A stretch of 64,000 nucleotides of DNA from Listeria monocytogenes (GCF_041765605.1 NZ_CP168900.1:1132001-1196000), one strand, 5' to 3'. Positions 35,888 through 43,765 are shown, numbered from the stretch's first letter. A program made the numbers and translations. The notes: generated from the letters alone by a model not told the origin.

Positions 35888-37347
35888 TGGCACTAGAAGA
35901 TAAAGATTTACGCTCAATCCAAGAAGTTCGTAACCTCATTGACTCAGCTAACAAAGCACAAAAAGAACTTGCTGCAATGAGCCAACAACAAATTGATACA
36001 ATTGTAAAAGCAATAGCTGATGCCGGTTATGATGCTCGCGAAAAACTCGCAAAAATGGCCCATGAAGAAACTGGTTTCGGAATTTGGCAAGACAAAGTAA
36101 TCAAAAACGTCTTTGCGTCGAAACATGTTTACAATTACATCAAAGATATGAAAACCATTGGTATGTTAAAAGAAGATAACGAAAAGAAAGTAATGGAGGT
36201 TGCAGTTCCACTTGGCGTAGTAGCAGGTTTAATTCCTTCTACAAACCCTACATCCACTGTTATTTACAAAACACTTATTTCCATTAAAGCCGGAAATAGT
36301 ATCGTATTTTCTCCACATCCAAACGCACTAAAAGCGATTCTTGAAACAGTAAGAATTATTAGTGAAGCAGCAGAAAAAGCTGGGTGTCCAAAAGGCGCTA
36401 TCAGCTGTATGACTGTTCCAACAATCCAAGGAACAGATCAACTGATGAAACACAAAGATACAGCAGTTATCCTTGCAACAGGTGGTTCTGCAATGGTAAA
36501 AGCGGCTTATTCATCTGGTACTCCAGCAATTGGAGTTGGCCCAGGTAATGGCCCAGCATTTATCGAACGCAGTGCTAACATTCCTCGCGCAGTGAAACAT
36601 ATTCTTGATTCCAAAACATTCGATAACGGAACAATTTGCGCATCTGAGCAATCTGTCGTTGTTGAACGTGTGAATAAAGAAGCTGTCATTGCTGAATTTA
36701 GAAAACAAGGAGCACACTTCTTATCAGATGCAGAAGCTGTTCAACTTGGTAAATTCATCTTACGTCCAAATGGTTCGATGAATCCAGCAATCGTAGGTAA
36801 AAGCGTGCAACATATCGCTAACCTTGCTGGTCTAACTGTTCCAGCTGACGCAAGAGTACTTATCGCTGAAGAAACAAAAGTTGGCGCTAAAATCCCTTAT
36901 TCAAGAGAAAAATTAGCTCCAATCTTGGCTTTCTATACAGCCGAAACTTGGCAAGAAGCTTGCGAACTTAGCATGGATATTCTTTATCATGAAGGAGCTG
37001 GACATACTTTAATCATCCACTCTGAAGATAAAGAAATCATCCGCGAATTCGCGCTGAAAAAACCAGTTTCCCGTCTCTTAGTTAATACACCAGGAGCACT
37101 TGGCGGAATTGGCGCAACAACAAATCTTGTACCTGCTTTAACACTTGGTTGTGGGGCAGTTGGAGGAAGTTCATCATCTGATAATATCGGACCTGAAAAT
37201 CTTTTCAACATTCGTCGCATCGCTACTGGCGTTTTAGAGTTAGAAGATATTCGTAAAGAAGAAAACCAAGCAACATCTGAACTTCCGGTTGATGCAGACG
37301 CACTCATCCAAAGTTTAGTCGAAAAAGTTTTAGCAGAATTAAAATAA
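35887..37347 (+). CDS. eutE: EutE, CoA-acylating acetaldehyde dehydrogenase
   Basis: 486 residues from GTG 35887 with AAGGAGTG upstream. Aldehyde dehydrogenase fold with the catalytic cysteine in TFDNGTICASEQS. It makes acetyl-CoA from acetaldehyde, NAD and CoA. Unlike PduP it has no N-terminal targeting helix; the amphipathic segment DALIQSLVEKVLAELK is at the extreme C-terminus instead. Confidence 0.95.
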   Translation: MALEDKDLRSIQEVRNLIDSANKAQKELAAMSQQQIDTIVKAIADAGYDAREKLAKMAHEETGFGIWQDKVIKNVFASKHVYNYIKDMKTIGMLKEDNEKKVMEVAVPLGVVAGLIPSTNPTSTVIYKTLISIKAGNSIVFSPHPNALKAILETVRIISEAAEKAGCPKGAISCMTVPTIQGTDQLMKHKDTAVILATGGSAMVKAAYSSGTPAIGVGPGNGPAFIERSANIPRAVKHILDSKTFDNGTICASEQSVVVERVNKEAVIAEFRKQGAHFLSDAEAVQLGKFILRPNGSMNPAIVGKSVQHIANLAGLTVPADARVLIAEETKVGAKIPYSREKLAPILAFYTAETWQEACELSMDILYHEGAGHTLIIHSEDKEIIREFALKKPVSRLLVNTPGALGGIGATTNLVPALTLGCGAVGGSSSSDNIGPENLFNIRRIATGVLELEDIRKEENQATSELPVDADALIQSLVEKVLAELK

Positions 37348-37378
37348 AAAATAAAACACTAATTGGAGGAATTTTAAA

Positions 37379-37663
37379 ATGGCAAACGCAAACGCATTAG
37401 GTATGATCGAAACTAAAGGTTTAGTAGGAGCAGTAGAAGCAGCAGACGCAATGGTGAAAGCAGCTAACGTAACACTTATGGGTAAAGAACAAGTTGGTGG
37501 CGGTCTAGTAACAGTTATGGTTCGCGGCGATGTTGGCGCAGTTAAAGCAGCAACAGATGCAGGCGCAGCAGCAGCAGAACGCGTTGGTGAATTACTATCT
37601 GTACACGTAATCCCACGTCCACACAGCGAAGTAGACGCAATTCTACCAAAAAGCGCTGAATAA
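37379..37663 (+). CDS. eutM: EutM, hexameric BMC shell protein
   Basis: 94 residues, single BMC domain ([21 protein letters not shown]) with the pore segment KEQVGGGLV. Main tile of the Eut shell, very similar to PduA and PduJ. RBS TTGGAGG precedes ATG. A structured, gene-free stretch follows. Confidence 0.94.
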   Translation: MANANALGMIETKGLVGAVEAADAMVKAANVTLMGKEQVGGGLVTVMVRGDVGAVKAATDAGAAAAERVGELLSVHVIPRPHSEVDAILPKSAE

Positions 37664-37687
37664 GAATAACTTTTAACATAAATCAGG

Positions 37688-37754
37688 AAAAAGCGTGAGC
37701 GTAAGGCAAAAGGGTTCCATCAGACTCGGAAATTGCCCGAAACTTTCGCTTTTT
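37688..37754 (+). repeat. Large stem-loop between eutM and eutT
   Basis: Outer arms AAAAAGCG (37688-37695) and CGCTTTTT (37747-37754), with an inner hairpin GGG-TTCC / GGAA-CCC (37712-37738). The T-run in the 3-prime arm is that of a weak terminator; a processing or mRNA-stability element for eutM is equally possible. Confidence 0.65.
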
Positions 37755-37828
37755 ACCAGATTTAAGCAATACAAAGCTTCCCAACATTACTAACACCAAT
37801 TGTAAATGGGACAAAAGGATGTGGTTCT

Positions 37829-38584
37829 TTGGCTATTTTGACAGAAGATGAGTTACGAAAAGCCTATTTACACACCGATTTAAAAACAACTAAAAAACTT
37901 GATATAAAAAAAGGCACAATTATCACACCTTCAGCGAAGAGTTTCTTGTCTGAAAAGAAAATTGACCTTCATTATATTGATGAAATTGCAGAAACAAAAG
38001 TAGTAGTGGAGCCAGTGAAAAAAGAAACTACTAGAGCAAAATTCCAAACGATTTATGGTGGAGCATTAGATGAGAAGCCTGAACATATGACGCATTTGCG
38101 TGGTAACCTGCTTGTGTTTAAAGACCATCCACAAATCGCTTTCCGCGGAAAATTAGATACACTGGAAGCTGAAATTCTGGAAACCCAATGTTCCGTTGCA
38201 GCTGAGTTTAAAGATCTTGCGGAAGATTTACAAGAAATCCTCACCTTTGTAAGAAATATTGTACGATCGGAAGTTTTAAACGAGCAAATCGAATCAGTTC
38301 ATTTGCTTGGAATGGATGAAAAAGAACTGCGGGAACGTAGTCATAATCCGAAAAAATACTATCAAATGACACATTTTATGCCTGATTACACGATGGGGAA
38401 TGCGGTCATTCGATTAAACAAAATAAGAACGATGGTCCGCGAAACGGAATTAGCTGCCTTTTTAGCATTTAAGGAAGCTGATTATTCCATTAAGCGACCA
38501 GACATCATTCAAGCGCTTAACCGATTGTCTAGTTTATTCTGGATACTAATGTTCCGCGTGAGAACAGGTGAATATAAAAAGTAA
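37829..38584 (+). CDS. eutT: EutT, corrinoid adenosyltransferase
   Basis: 251 residues from TTG 37829, eight bases after AAGGAT. N-terminal KKGTIITPSAKSFLSEKKI (28-46), then the EutT domain with MTHLRGNLLVF and DHPQIAFRGKLDTLEAEI. The H-x11-CC-xx-C metal motif of enteric EutT is absent; only one cysteine is present in that region. A metal-independent class of EutT was reported from Listeria, which this fits. It rebuilds adenosylcobalamin for EutBC. Confidence 0.88.
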   Translation: MAILTEDELRKAYLHTDLKTTKKLDIKKGTIITPSAKSFLSEKKIDLHYIDEIAETKVVVEPVKKETTRAKFQTIYGGALDEKPEHMTHLRGNLLVFKDHPQIAFRGKLDTLEAEILETQCSVAAEFKDLAEDLQEILTFVRNIVRSEVLNEQIESVHLLGMDEKELRERSHNPKKYYQMTHFMPDYTMGNAVIRLNKIRTMVRETELAAFLAFKEADYSIKRPDIIQALNRLSSLFWILMFRVRTGEYKK

Positions 38585-38596
38585 GGAGGCTTATTC

Positions 38597-39238
38597 ATGA
38601 ATAATGAGTTAATAACAAGCCTTATTGAAGAAGTCACTCGCCGCGCGTTACTTGAAACTGGCGTAGAAGTAGAAGCATCCGGCCGCCACGTTCATTTAGA
38701 TCGTGAAACAGTCGATGCACTATTTGGACCTGGGTATGAACTTACTCATTTCCGTGACCTATCTCAACCAGGTCAATATGTTTGTAAAGAAAGAATTAGC
38801 ATCGTTGGACCAAAAAGCGTTATTCATAACGTTGTAATTTTAGGCCCAATTCGTAAAAAAACACAAGTAGAAATAAGCTCCACAGATGGTACGGCGCTTG
38901 GAATTAAAGCACCGGTTCGTGAAAGTGGAGACATAGCAGGGACACCAGGAATTTTACTATTATCCGCAAAAAACAGTGTTCAATTATCAGAAGGACTTAT
39001 TGTTGCAAAACGCCATATTCATATGACGCCTGCTGATGCAGAAAAACAACAAGTATCCCAAAGTGAAATTGTTCAAGTGAAAATTAACGGTGACAGACCA
39101 CTAATTTTTGATGATGTTGTTGTTCGGATTAGCCCTGATTTTGCTACATATATGCACATTGATTATGACGAAGCCAACGCATGTGGTTTTAAAAAGGGAA
39201 TTCGAGGTCAAATAATCAAGAAAACAAAGGCTAAATGA
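38597..39238 (+). CDS. PduL-type phosphotransacylase in the eut operon (EutD role)
   Basis: 213 residues with two PduL halves; zinc-type motifs GRHVHLD (His31/His33) and AKRHIHMT in the second half. It should convert acetyl-CoA to acetyl-phosphate. Enteric eut operons use an unrelated Pta-type EutD; here PduL was recruited. N-terminal helix ITSLIEEVTRRALLETG is targeting-like. It overlaps the next gene by ATGA. Confidence 0.9.
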   Translation: MNNELITSLIEEVTRRALLETGVEVEASGRHVHLDRETVDALFGPGYELTHFRDLSQPGQYVCKERISIVGPKSVIHNVVILGPIRKKTQVEISSTDGTALGIKAPVRESGDIAGTPGILLLSAKNSVQLSEGLIVAKRHIHMTPADAEKQQVSQSEIVQVKINGDRPLIFDDVVVRISPDFATYMHIDYDEANACGFKKGIRGQIIKKTKAK

Positions 39239-39807
39239 GTATGGAACTAGAAGCACTCATAAAAGCTGTCACCGAGGAAGTCATGAGACGATTACAACTT
39301 CCAGAGAAAAAAATGATTATCATGGGACAAGATTCAGAACACACTCTCAGACAGTGTTATCTAAAAGAATATCAAGTTTCGCTTTATGATCGTTCTGAAC
39401 GCGAATGTGACATTTTACTACTGGAAGAATTGGATATCGCTGAATTAGCTCGAATAAGTTTGTTTGCACCGATGAATAAAAAAGAACAATTTATTACAGA
39501 TCACCTTTTAGCAGGGCGGCCTACTTGGATAATGAAGAGTGGCATCAAAGCGCATGCTTACAAACGTTCCGCTAAATATGGTATCAGACAACTTTTTCAA
39601 GAATATGAGGAGAAACTGAGCCGATTTGGTGTCGAATTTATCGAAAGTCCGGTAAAAGAGACCAAAGAAAGTAAAGTCATCACCGAACAGGATGTTGAAA
39701 AACTTACTAAGAACAAAAGCGAATTCATTTTGCCTAAAGGAAGTTTCTTAACACCACTTGCAAAAGATTACTTACAGGAAAAACGAATTAGCATTAAAGA
39801 AAGTTAG
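39235..39807 (+). CDS. Unassigned microcompartment-linked protein (190 aa)
   Basis: Coupled by ATGA to the PduL-type gene. I cannot name the function. Layout: amphipathic N-terminal helix (ELEALIKAVTEEVMRRL), a flavoprotein-like alpha/beta middle (KKMIIMGQD, DILLLEELDIAELA, RPTWIMKSGIKAHAYKRS), a charged linker, and a C-terminal LPKGSFLTPLAKDYLQEKRI motif (167-185) shared with EutT and PduM. The helix suggests that it is packed inside the Eut compartment; the position before eutN mirrors that of pduM before pduN. I infer an assembly or cofactor-handling protein. Confidence 0.75.
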   Translation: MSMELEALIKAVTEEVMRRLQLPEKKMIIMGQDSEHTLRQCYLKEYQVSLYDRSERECDILLLEELDIAELARISLFAPMNKKEQFITDHLLAGRPTWIMKSGIKAHAYKRSAKYGIRQLFQEYEEKLSRFGVEFIESPVKETKESKVITEQDVEKLTKNKSEFILPKGSFLTPLAKDYLQEKRISIKES

Positions 39808-39821
39808 GAAGGAAGAGCGGC

Positions 39822-40091
39822 ATGCAAATTGGAAAAGTTACCGGGAGTTTATGGGCAACAAGAAAAGACGAAAAACTGAATGGTTTAAAACTACTACTAG
39901 TAGAGATTTGTACCGATGAAACGGAAGATGTAAGACATTCCATAGTGGCAGCTGATAATGCCGGAGCAGGAAACGGCGACCTTGTGCTTGTTACAACTGG
40001 TAGCGCAGCACGAGCATCCACTGGGGACAACACGATCCCAGTGGACGCATGTATCGTCGGCATTATCGACTCGGTAGAACGTTATGGCTGA
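39822..40091 (+). CDS. eutN: EutN, pentameric vertex protein
   Basis: 89 residues of the EutN/CcmL family: QIGKVTGSLWATRKDEKLNG and DNAGAGNGDLVLVTTGSAAR. Forms pentamers at shell vertices. RBS AGGAAGGAAG; overlaps the next gene by eight bases. Confidence 0.93.
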   Translation: MQIGKVTGSLWATRKDEKLNGLKLLLVEICTDETEDVRHSIVAADNAGAGNGDLVLVTTGSAARASTGDNTIPVDACIVGIIDSVERYG

Positions 40092-40629
40092 ACAGTCCTT
40101 AGGTATTCTTGAACTCAGGAGTATAAGTAAAGGGTACGAAATGGCCGATGTTTTCTTGAAAGCAGGCAATGTAACTTTATTTACTTTTCGTCCGACATGT
40201 CCTGGTAAATTTTTGATTATTTTGCAAGGCGCTTCCGGTGAACTTACTAGTGCGATGCAAGATGCAAAAGAAGAAGCTGGCAAATTTCATGTTTCTTCTT
40301 ATATTTTGCATATGGCGCACGAAGAAATACTTGCTTTTCTAAACAATAAACACCCTAAAGTCGAAGTGGACGCAGTAGGAATTATCGAAATCAGTCAGTT
40401 AGGTGCTGGGTTAAATGCAGTGAATGAAGCGCTGAAAAAATCAGCTATACATTTGAAACGGATGACGCTCGGTGCTTCGATTGGTGGAAAATTTGTGGCT
40501 GTTTTTACAGGGGAAGTTAGTGCTATTCAAGAAGGGATGCGGATTCTAATCGAAACCGCCGAACCAAAAAAGGTGATACATCATACGGTCATTCCTTCTC
40601 CTGATGAACTTTTAAAACGCTATCTATAG
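40084..40629 (+). CDS. Tandem-BMC shell protein of the eut operon (PduT-like)
   Basis: 181 residues with two BMC domains (SLGILELRSISKGYEMADVFLKA; AVGIIEISQLGAGLNAVNEALKK), similar overall to PduT at 4374, including the CPGKF turn. It lacks a cysteine in the second-domain pore loop (ISQLGAG), so an iron-sulfur cluster at the PduT position is unlikely. It overlaps eutN by eight bases. This gives the eut shell a second trimer besides EutL. Confidence 0.9.
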   Translation: MAEQSLGILELRSISKGYEMADVFLKAGNVTLFTFRPTCPGKFLIILQGASGELTSAMQDAKEEAGKFHVSSYILHMAHEEILAFLNNKHPKVEVDAVGIIEISQLGAGLNAVNEALKKSAIHLKRMTLGASIGGKFVAVFTGEVSAIQEGMRILIETAEPKKVIHHTVIPSPDELLKRYL

Positions 40630-40644
40630 AATGGAGGAACACTT

Positions 40645-41766
40645 TTGAGCATTAATGAAATTATTATTTATTTAATGGTAATCTTTATGATTCTAGGAGC
40701 CATTGACAAAATTATCGGCAACAAATTTGGCTTAGGTGCACAATTTGAAGAAGGTATTATGGCAATGGGATCGCTAACTCTAGCAATGGTCGGTATCATT
40801 ACATTAGCGCCAGTTTTAGCGAAAATTTTAAGCCCGATTGTTGTACCAATTTATACGGCGCTTGGGGCTGACCCGGCAATGTTTGCAACAACATTACTTG
40901 CGAATGATATGGGTGGTTTCGCACTAGCTCAAGAACTAGCGCTAACACCTGATGCTGGTCTATTTGCGGGAGCTATTCTAGGGTCCATGATGGGACCTAC
41001 TATTGTTTTCACGATTCCAGTAGCACTAGGAATTATTAAAAAAGAAGATCATAAATATTTAGCAACTGGGGTATTATCTGGGATTATCACGATTCCAATC
41101 GGTTGTTTAATCGGTGGTCTGATTGCTGGTTTCTCTCCAATCATGATTTTCAAAAACTTAGTACCAATTATTCTTGTAGCTGCACTTATTATGTTAGGTC
41201 TTTGGTTCAAACCAGAAGGCATGATTAAAGGCTTCACGATTTTTGGAAAAGGGGTAGTAATCGTTGCTACTATCGGTCTTGTAGCAGGAGCTATTCAACA
41301 ACTTACTGGTTTAACTATTATTCCAGGAATTGCACCAATTGGTGAAGGTATTGAAATCGTAGGTGGAATTGCACTAGTACTTGCTGGAGCATTCTGTTTA
41401 GTATTCGTTATTACGAAAGTTTTCAACAAGCCACTGATGAAAATGGGTAAATTACTTGGTATGAATGAAGTTGCGGCAGCTGGCATGGTTGCTACACTTG
41501 CAAATAGTATCCCAATGTTCCAAATGCTGAAAGATATGGATGAGCGCGGTAAAATTATTAACGTTGCTTTTGCAGTATCTGCGGCCTTTGTTTTAGGTGA
41601 TCATCTAGGCTTTACGGCTGGTGTTGCTAAAGATATGATCTTCCCAATGATTGTTGGGAAATTAGTCGGAGGGGTAACTGCTGTTGGTGTTGGTATCTAC
41701 ATGGCTAACCGAATGATGAAAAAAAATAAAACAAAAGAACAAACGGCGGTGAAAGATAATGGCTGA
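40645..41766 (+). CDS. eutH: EutH, ethanolamine permease
   Basis: 373 residues from TTG 40645, with GGAGGA upstream. About ten hydrophobic helices; conserved LANDMGGFALAQEL and GDHLGFTAGV stretches. It imports ethanolamine, mainly when the uncharged form is scarce. Overlaps eutQ by eight bases. Confidence 0.92.
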   Translation: MSINEIIIYLMVIFMILGAIDKIIGNKFGLGAQFEEGIMAMGSLTLAMVGIITLAPVLAKILSPIVVPIYTALGADPAMFATTLLANDMGGFALAQELALTPDAGLFAGAILGSMMGPTIVFTIPVALGIIKKEDHKYLATGVLSGIITIPIGCLIGGLIAGFSPIMIFKNLVPIILVAALIMLGLWFKPEGMIKGFTIFGKGVVIVATIGLVAGAIQQLTGLTIIPGIAPIGEGIEIVGGIALVLAGAFCLVFVITKVFNKPLMKMGKLLGMNEVAAAGMVATLANSIPMFQMLKDMDERGKIINVAFAVSAAFVLGDHLGFTAGVAKDMIFPMIVGKLVGGVTAVGVGIYMANRMMKKNKTKEQTAVKDNG

Positions 41767-42205
41767 TATTAGTAAAGAATTAATCGAACAATTGGTCAAA
41801 CAAGTTGTTTTAGAAAAAATGGGCCAAAGTTCCAAACACGTTGATCCAAGTGGTATTCTATCGATTAAACTTCCTGTAGTGAAAGTTTCAGAAGAAGATC
41901 GATTAGATACAGGAAAGCCAGGCGATGTTGTTTATACAAAAGACTTAGTAACGCTAGAAGAAAGTCAACGTCTAGGTTTTGGTCTAATGGAAATGAAAGA
42001 TACAACATTCGATTGGTTCTTGGATTATGATGAAGTAGATTACGTTATCGAAGGCAGACTAGATGTTGTTATTGATGGCAGAACTGTTTCCGCAGGTCCA
42101 GGAGAAATTATTTTCATTCCTAAAGGTAGCCAAATCAAGTTCTCCGTAACTGGTGAAGCAAGATTTATTTATGTTACTTATCCGGCTGATTGGCAGTCAC
42201 AATAA
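41759..42205 (+). CDS. eutQ: EutQ, cupin-fold protein
   Basis: 148 residues. N-terminal amphipathic helix (KELIEQLVKQVVLEKMGQ) in place of the longer N-terminus of enteric EutQ, then a cupin barrel (DYVIEGRLDVVIDGRTVSAGPGE, IFIPKGSQIKFSVTGE). EutQ of Salmonella has been reported as an acetate kinase and as an assembly factor; the cupin alone does not settle this. Last gene of the eut block. Confidence 0.9.
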   Translation: MADISKELIEQLVKQVVLEKMGQSSKHVDPSGILSIKLPVVKVSEEDRLDTGKPGDVVYTKDLVTLEESQRLGFGLMEMKDTTFDWFLDYDEVDYVIEGRLDVVIDGRTVSAGPGEIIFIPKGSQIKFSVTGEARFIYVTYPADWQSQ

Positions 42206-42210
42206 TAATA

Positions 42211-42246
42211 AAAAAACGATTTCGGCTTAGGCTGAAATCGTTTTTT
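42211..42246. terminator. Bidirectional terminator between eutQ and the AraC gene
   Basis: AAAAAACGATTTC / GAAATCGTTTTTT stem with flanking A and T runs, used from both sides. Confidence 0.9.
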
Positions 42247-42802
42247 ATTTTAAGGAGTCGCGATATTCTTTTGGTGTCATATCGAATTCTTTTTTAAAGA
42301 CTTTGCAAAAGTAACTCGCTCTTGAAAAACCCAAGTTCTTCGCAATCGTATGAACTGCCCAATCGCTTTTTTCTAGTTGTTCTTTCGCATAGAGCATTTT
42401 TTGTTCATTGACGTAATTGATAAAATTGATGTTTAATTCGTTTTTAAATAATTTACTTAAATAAAAGGGGCTTAGATAGACGTAATTAGCAACTTCTTCT
42501 AATGTGATGGAGCGATGAATATTTTTTTTAATGTAACGAATCGCTTGTTTGATTTCTTTATGCTCTCCACCAGTTTTGTTGGCACTCGTAGTTTCTTTTT
42601 TAGGTTGTTTTTGTTTTTCATGTGCAGAGTAATAATCGCTTAGAACATCTAGCACTTCAACTGTTTCAAGAGAATGAAGTAGGGCGGAGTGATCTGGATT
42701 TTTTTTATGAAAGTCTTCCTGAATTTGTTGTGTAAATTGATTTTCAACTTGATTCGTCATAAGTGGTTGAATATTGATTACTTTTTCTTTTTCCAAATGC
42801 AA
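42245..42802 (-). CDS. Short AraC-family regulator, PocR paralogue without the PocR sensor domain
   Basis: About 185 residues. The C-terminal 100 residues closely resemble PocR (EVANYVYLSPFYLSKLFKNELNINF; AKNLGFSRASYFCKVFKKEF), but the N-terminal 85 residues are a Gln/Lys/Glu-rich helical segment with no PocR ligand domain or cysteines. The start is uncertain: TTG at 42802 lies five bases after AAGGAGG, TTG 42796 and a GTG 42826 are alternatives. It is divergent from cblT. The DNA-binding helices being so close to those of PocR suggests overlapping targets. The signal it senses is unknown. Confidence 0.85.
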   Translation of the reverse strand: MHLEKEKVINIQPLMTNQVENQFTQQIQEDFHKKNPDHSALLHSLETVEVLDVLSDYYSAHEKQKQPKKETTSANKTGGEHKEIKQAIRYIKKNIHRSITLEEVANYVYLSPFYLSKLFKNELNINFINYVNEQKMLYAKEQLEKSDWAVHTIAKNLGFSRASYFCKVFKKEFDMTPKEYRDSLK

Positions 42803-42897
42803 TTCCTCCTCCTTTTCTACTTGCACTAATTATACCATAAAATCGCTTTAAATAACGTTTAATCCTGCATTTTAAATAGAACAATAAATTCTTTTTT

Positions 42898-42911
42898 ATA
42901 ACAAAATATTG
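42898..42911. promoter_or_regulatory. ATAACAAAATATTG motif, copy 3 (one mismatch)
   Basis: Third copy of the motif seen at 4933 and 9898, again followed by TCA, in the divergent region between the AraC gene and cblT. Confidence 0.45.
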
Positions 42912-43039
42912 TCATTTTTTAAATCTCAAAAATAGAAATTGAGAAAAAGTTCACACTGGTGGCTATTTTTGCCATATAAAACAGAAAAAAAGGGATTTTA
43001 AAAGCTTGCACTATTTTGTTTTCAGTGCTCTAAGTGACC

Positions 43040-43068
43040 TTGTACCAGTGGTTTAACAGGGATATAAT
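43040..43068 (+). promoter_or_regulatory. cblT promoter
   Basis: TTGTAC (43040-43045), 17-base spacer, TATAAT (43063-43068). Downstream AACGCTTTCA near 43080-43089 is a partial cre-like half site. Confidence 0.7.
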
Positions 43069-43109
43069 GAAATGGAAATAACGCTTTCATGAGAGGGTGA
43101 TCTTTTCAA

Positions 43110-43604
43110 TTGAAAATTCAAAAATTAGTCTTATGTGCGATGTTGATTGCGATGTGTGTAATTGGCGCGAACATAAAATTAATGGGTTCTGTTGCATTTG
43201 ACGCAGCTCCAGCTTTTATTGGAACATTGCTGCTTGGTCCGATGTACGGCGCAGTGCTTGGGATTTTCGGTCATTTAACATCAGCATTACTGGCGGGTTT
43301 TCCGCTCACACTACCAATTCATTTGATTGTTGCTGGAATGATGGGCGTAACGATGATAGCTTACGGGTTTACGCGCCAAAAACTAGCTGAAAAAAATCAA
43401 CTACTTGCAATTAGTGTATCTAGTGTAGTTGCTTTTGTTTTTAATTGTCCATTATCATTACTTGCACTTTATCCATTAATGCATCAAGCGGTGTTTGTTT
43501 TATTCCCAGTGCTCGCAATTGGTTCGGTTTGCAACATTTTTGTCGCAGAAGTCGTTTACCAAGTATTGCCAGAACGCTGGAAAAGACGAATTGCCGGGTA
43601 CTAA
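43110..43604 (+). CDS. cblT: CblT, ECF-type substrate-binding membrane component for alpha-ribazole
   Basis: 164 residues from TTG 43110 (GAGAGGG upstream, spacing about 12). Five to six hydrophobic segments with MSVAFDAAPAFIGTLLLGPMYGA-like features of ECF S components. In L. innocua this gene was shown to allow alpha-ribazole uptake, working with CblS to bypass CobT. It lies just before riboswitch 3 and the cbi operon, and has its own promoter outside that riboswitch. Confidence 0.82.
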   Translation: MKIQKLVLCAMLIAMCVIGANIKLMGSVAFDAAPAFIGTLLLGPMYGAVLGIFGHLTSALLAGFPLTLPIHLIVAGMMGVTMIAYGFTRQKLAEKNQLLAISVSSVVAFVFNCPLSLLALYPLMHQAVFVLFPVLAIGSVCNIFVAEVVYQVLPERWKRRIAGY

Positions 43605-43611
43605 ACAACTA

Positions 43612-43765
43612 AATAGGTGAATATATTAATCCGGGAAAGAGGTGAAAATCCTCTACAGGCCCTAGCTACTGTAATACGGACGAAAACCAAACATATGTCA
43701 CTGGAAGCAATTCCGGGAAGACTGGTGAGTAGGATGATGTTAAGTCAGGAGACCGCTTTTATATT
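43612..43765 (+). promoter_or_regulatory. Cobalamin riboswitch 3, upstream of the cbi operon
   Basis: GGGAAAGAGGTGAAAATCC with GCTACTGTAA near 43664-43673 and the B12 box TTAAGTCAGGAGACC near 43740-43754. It starts within ten bases of the cblT stop. Confidence 0.92.
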
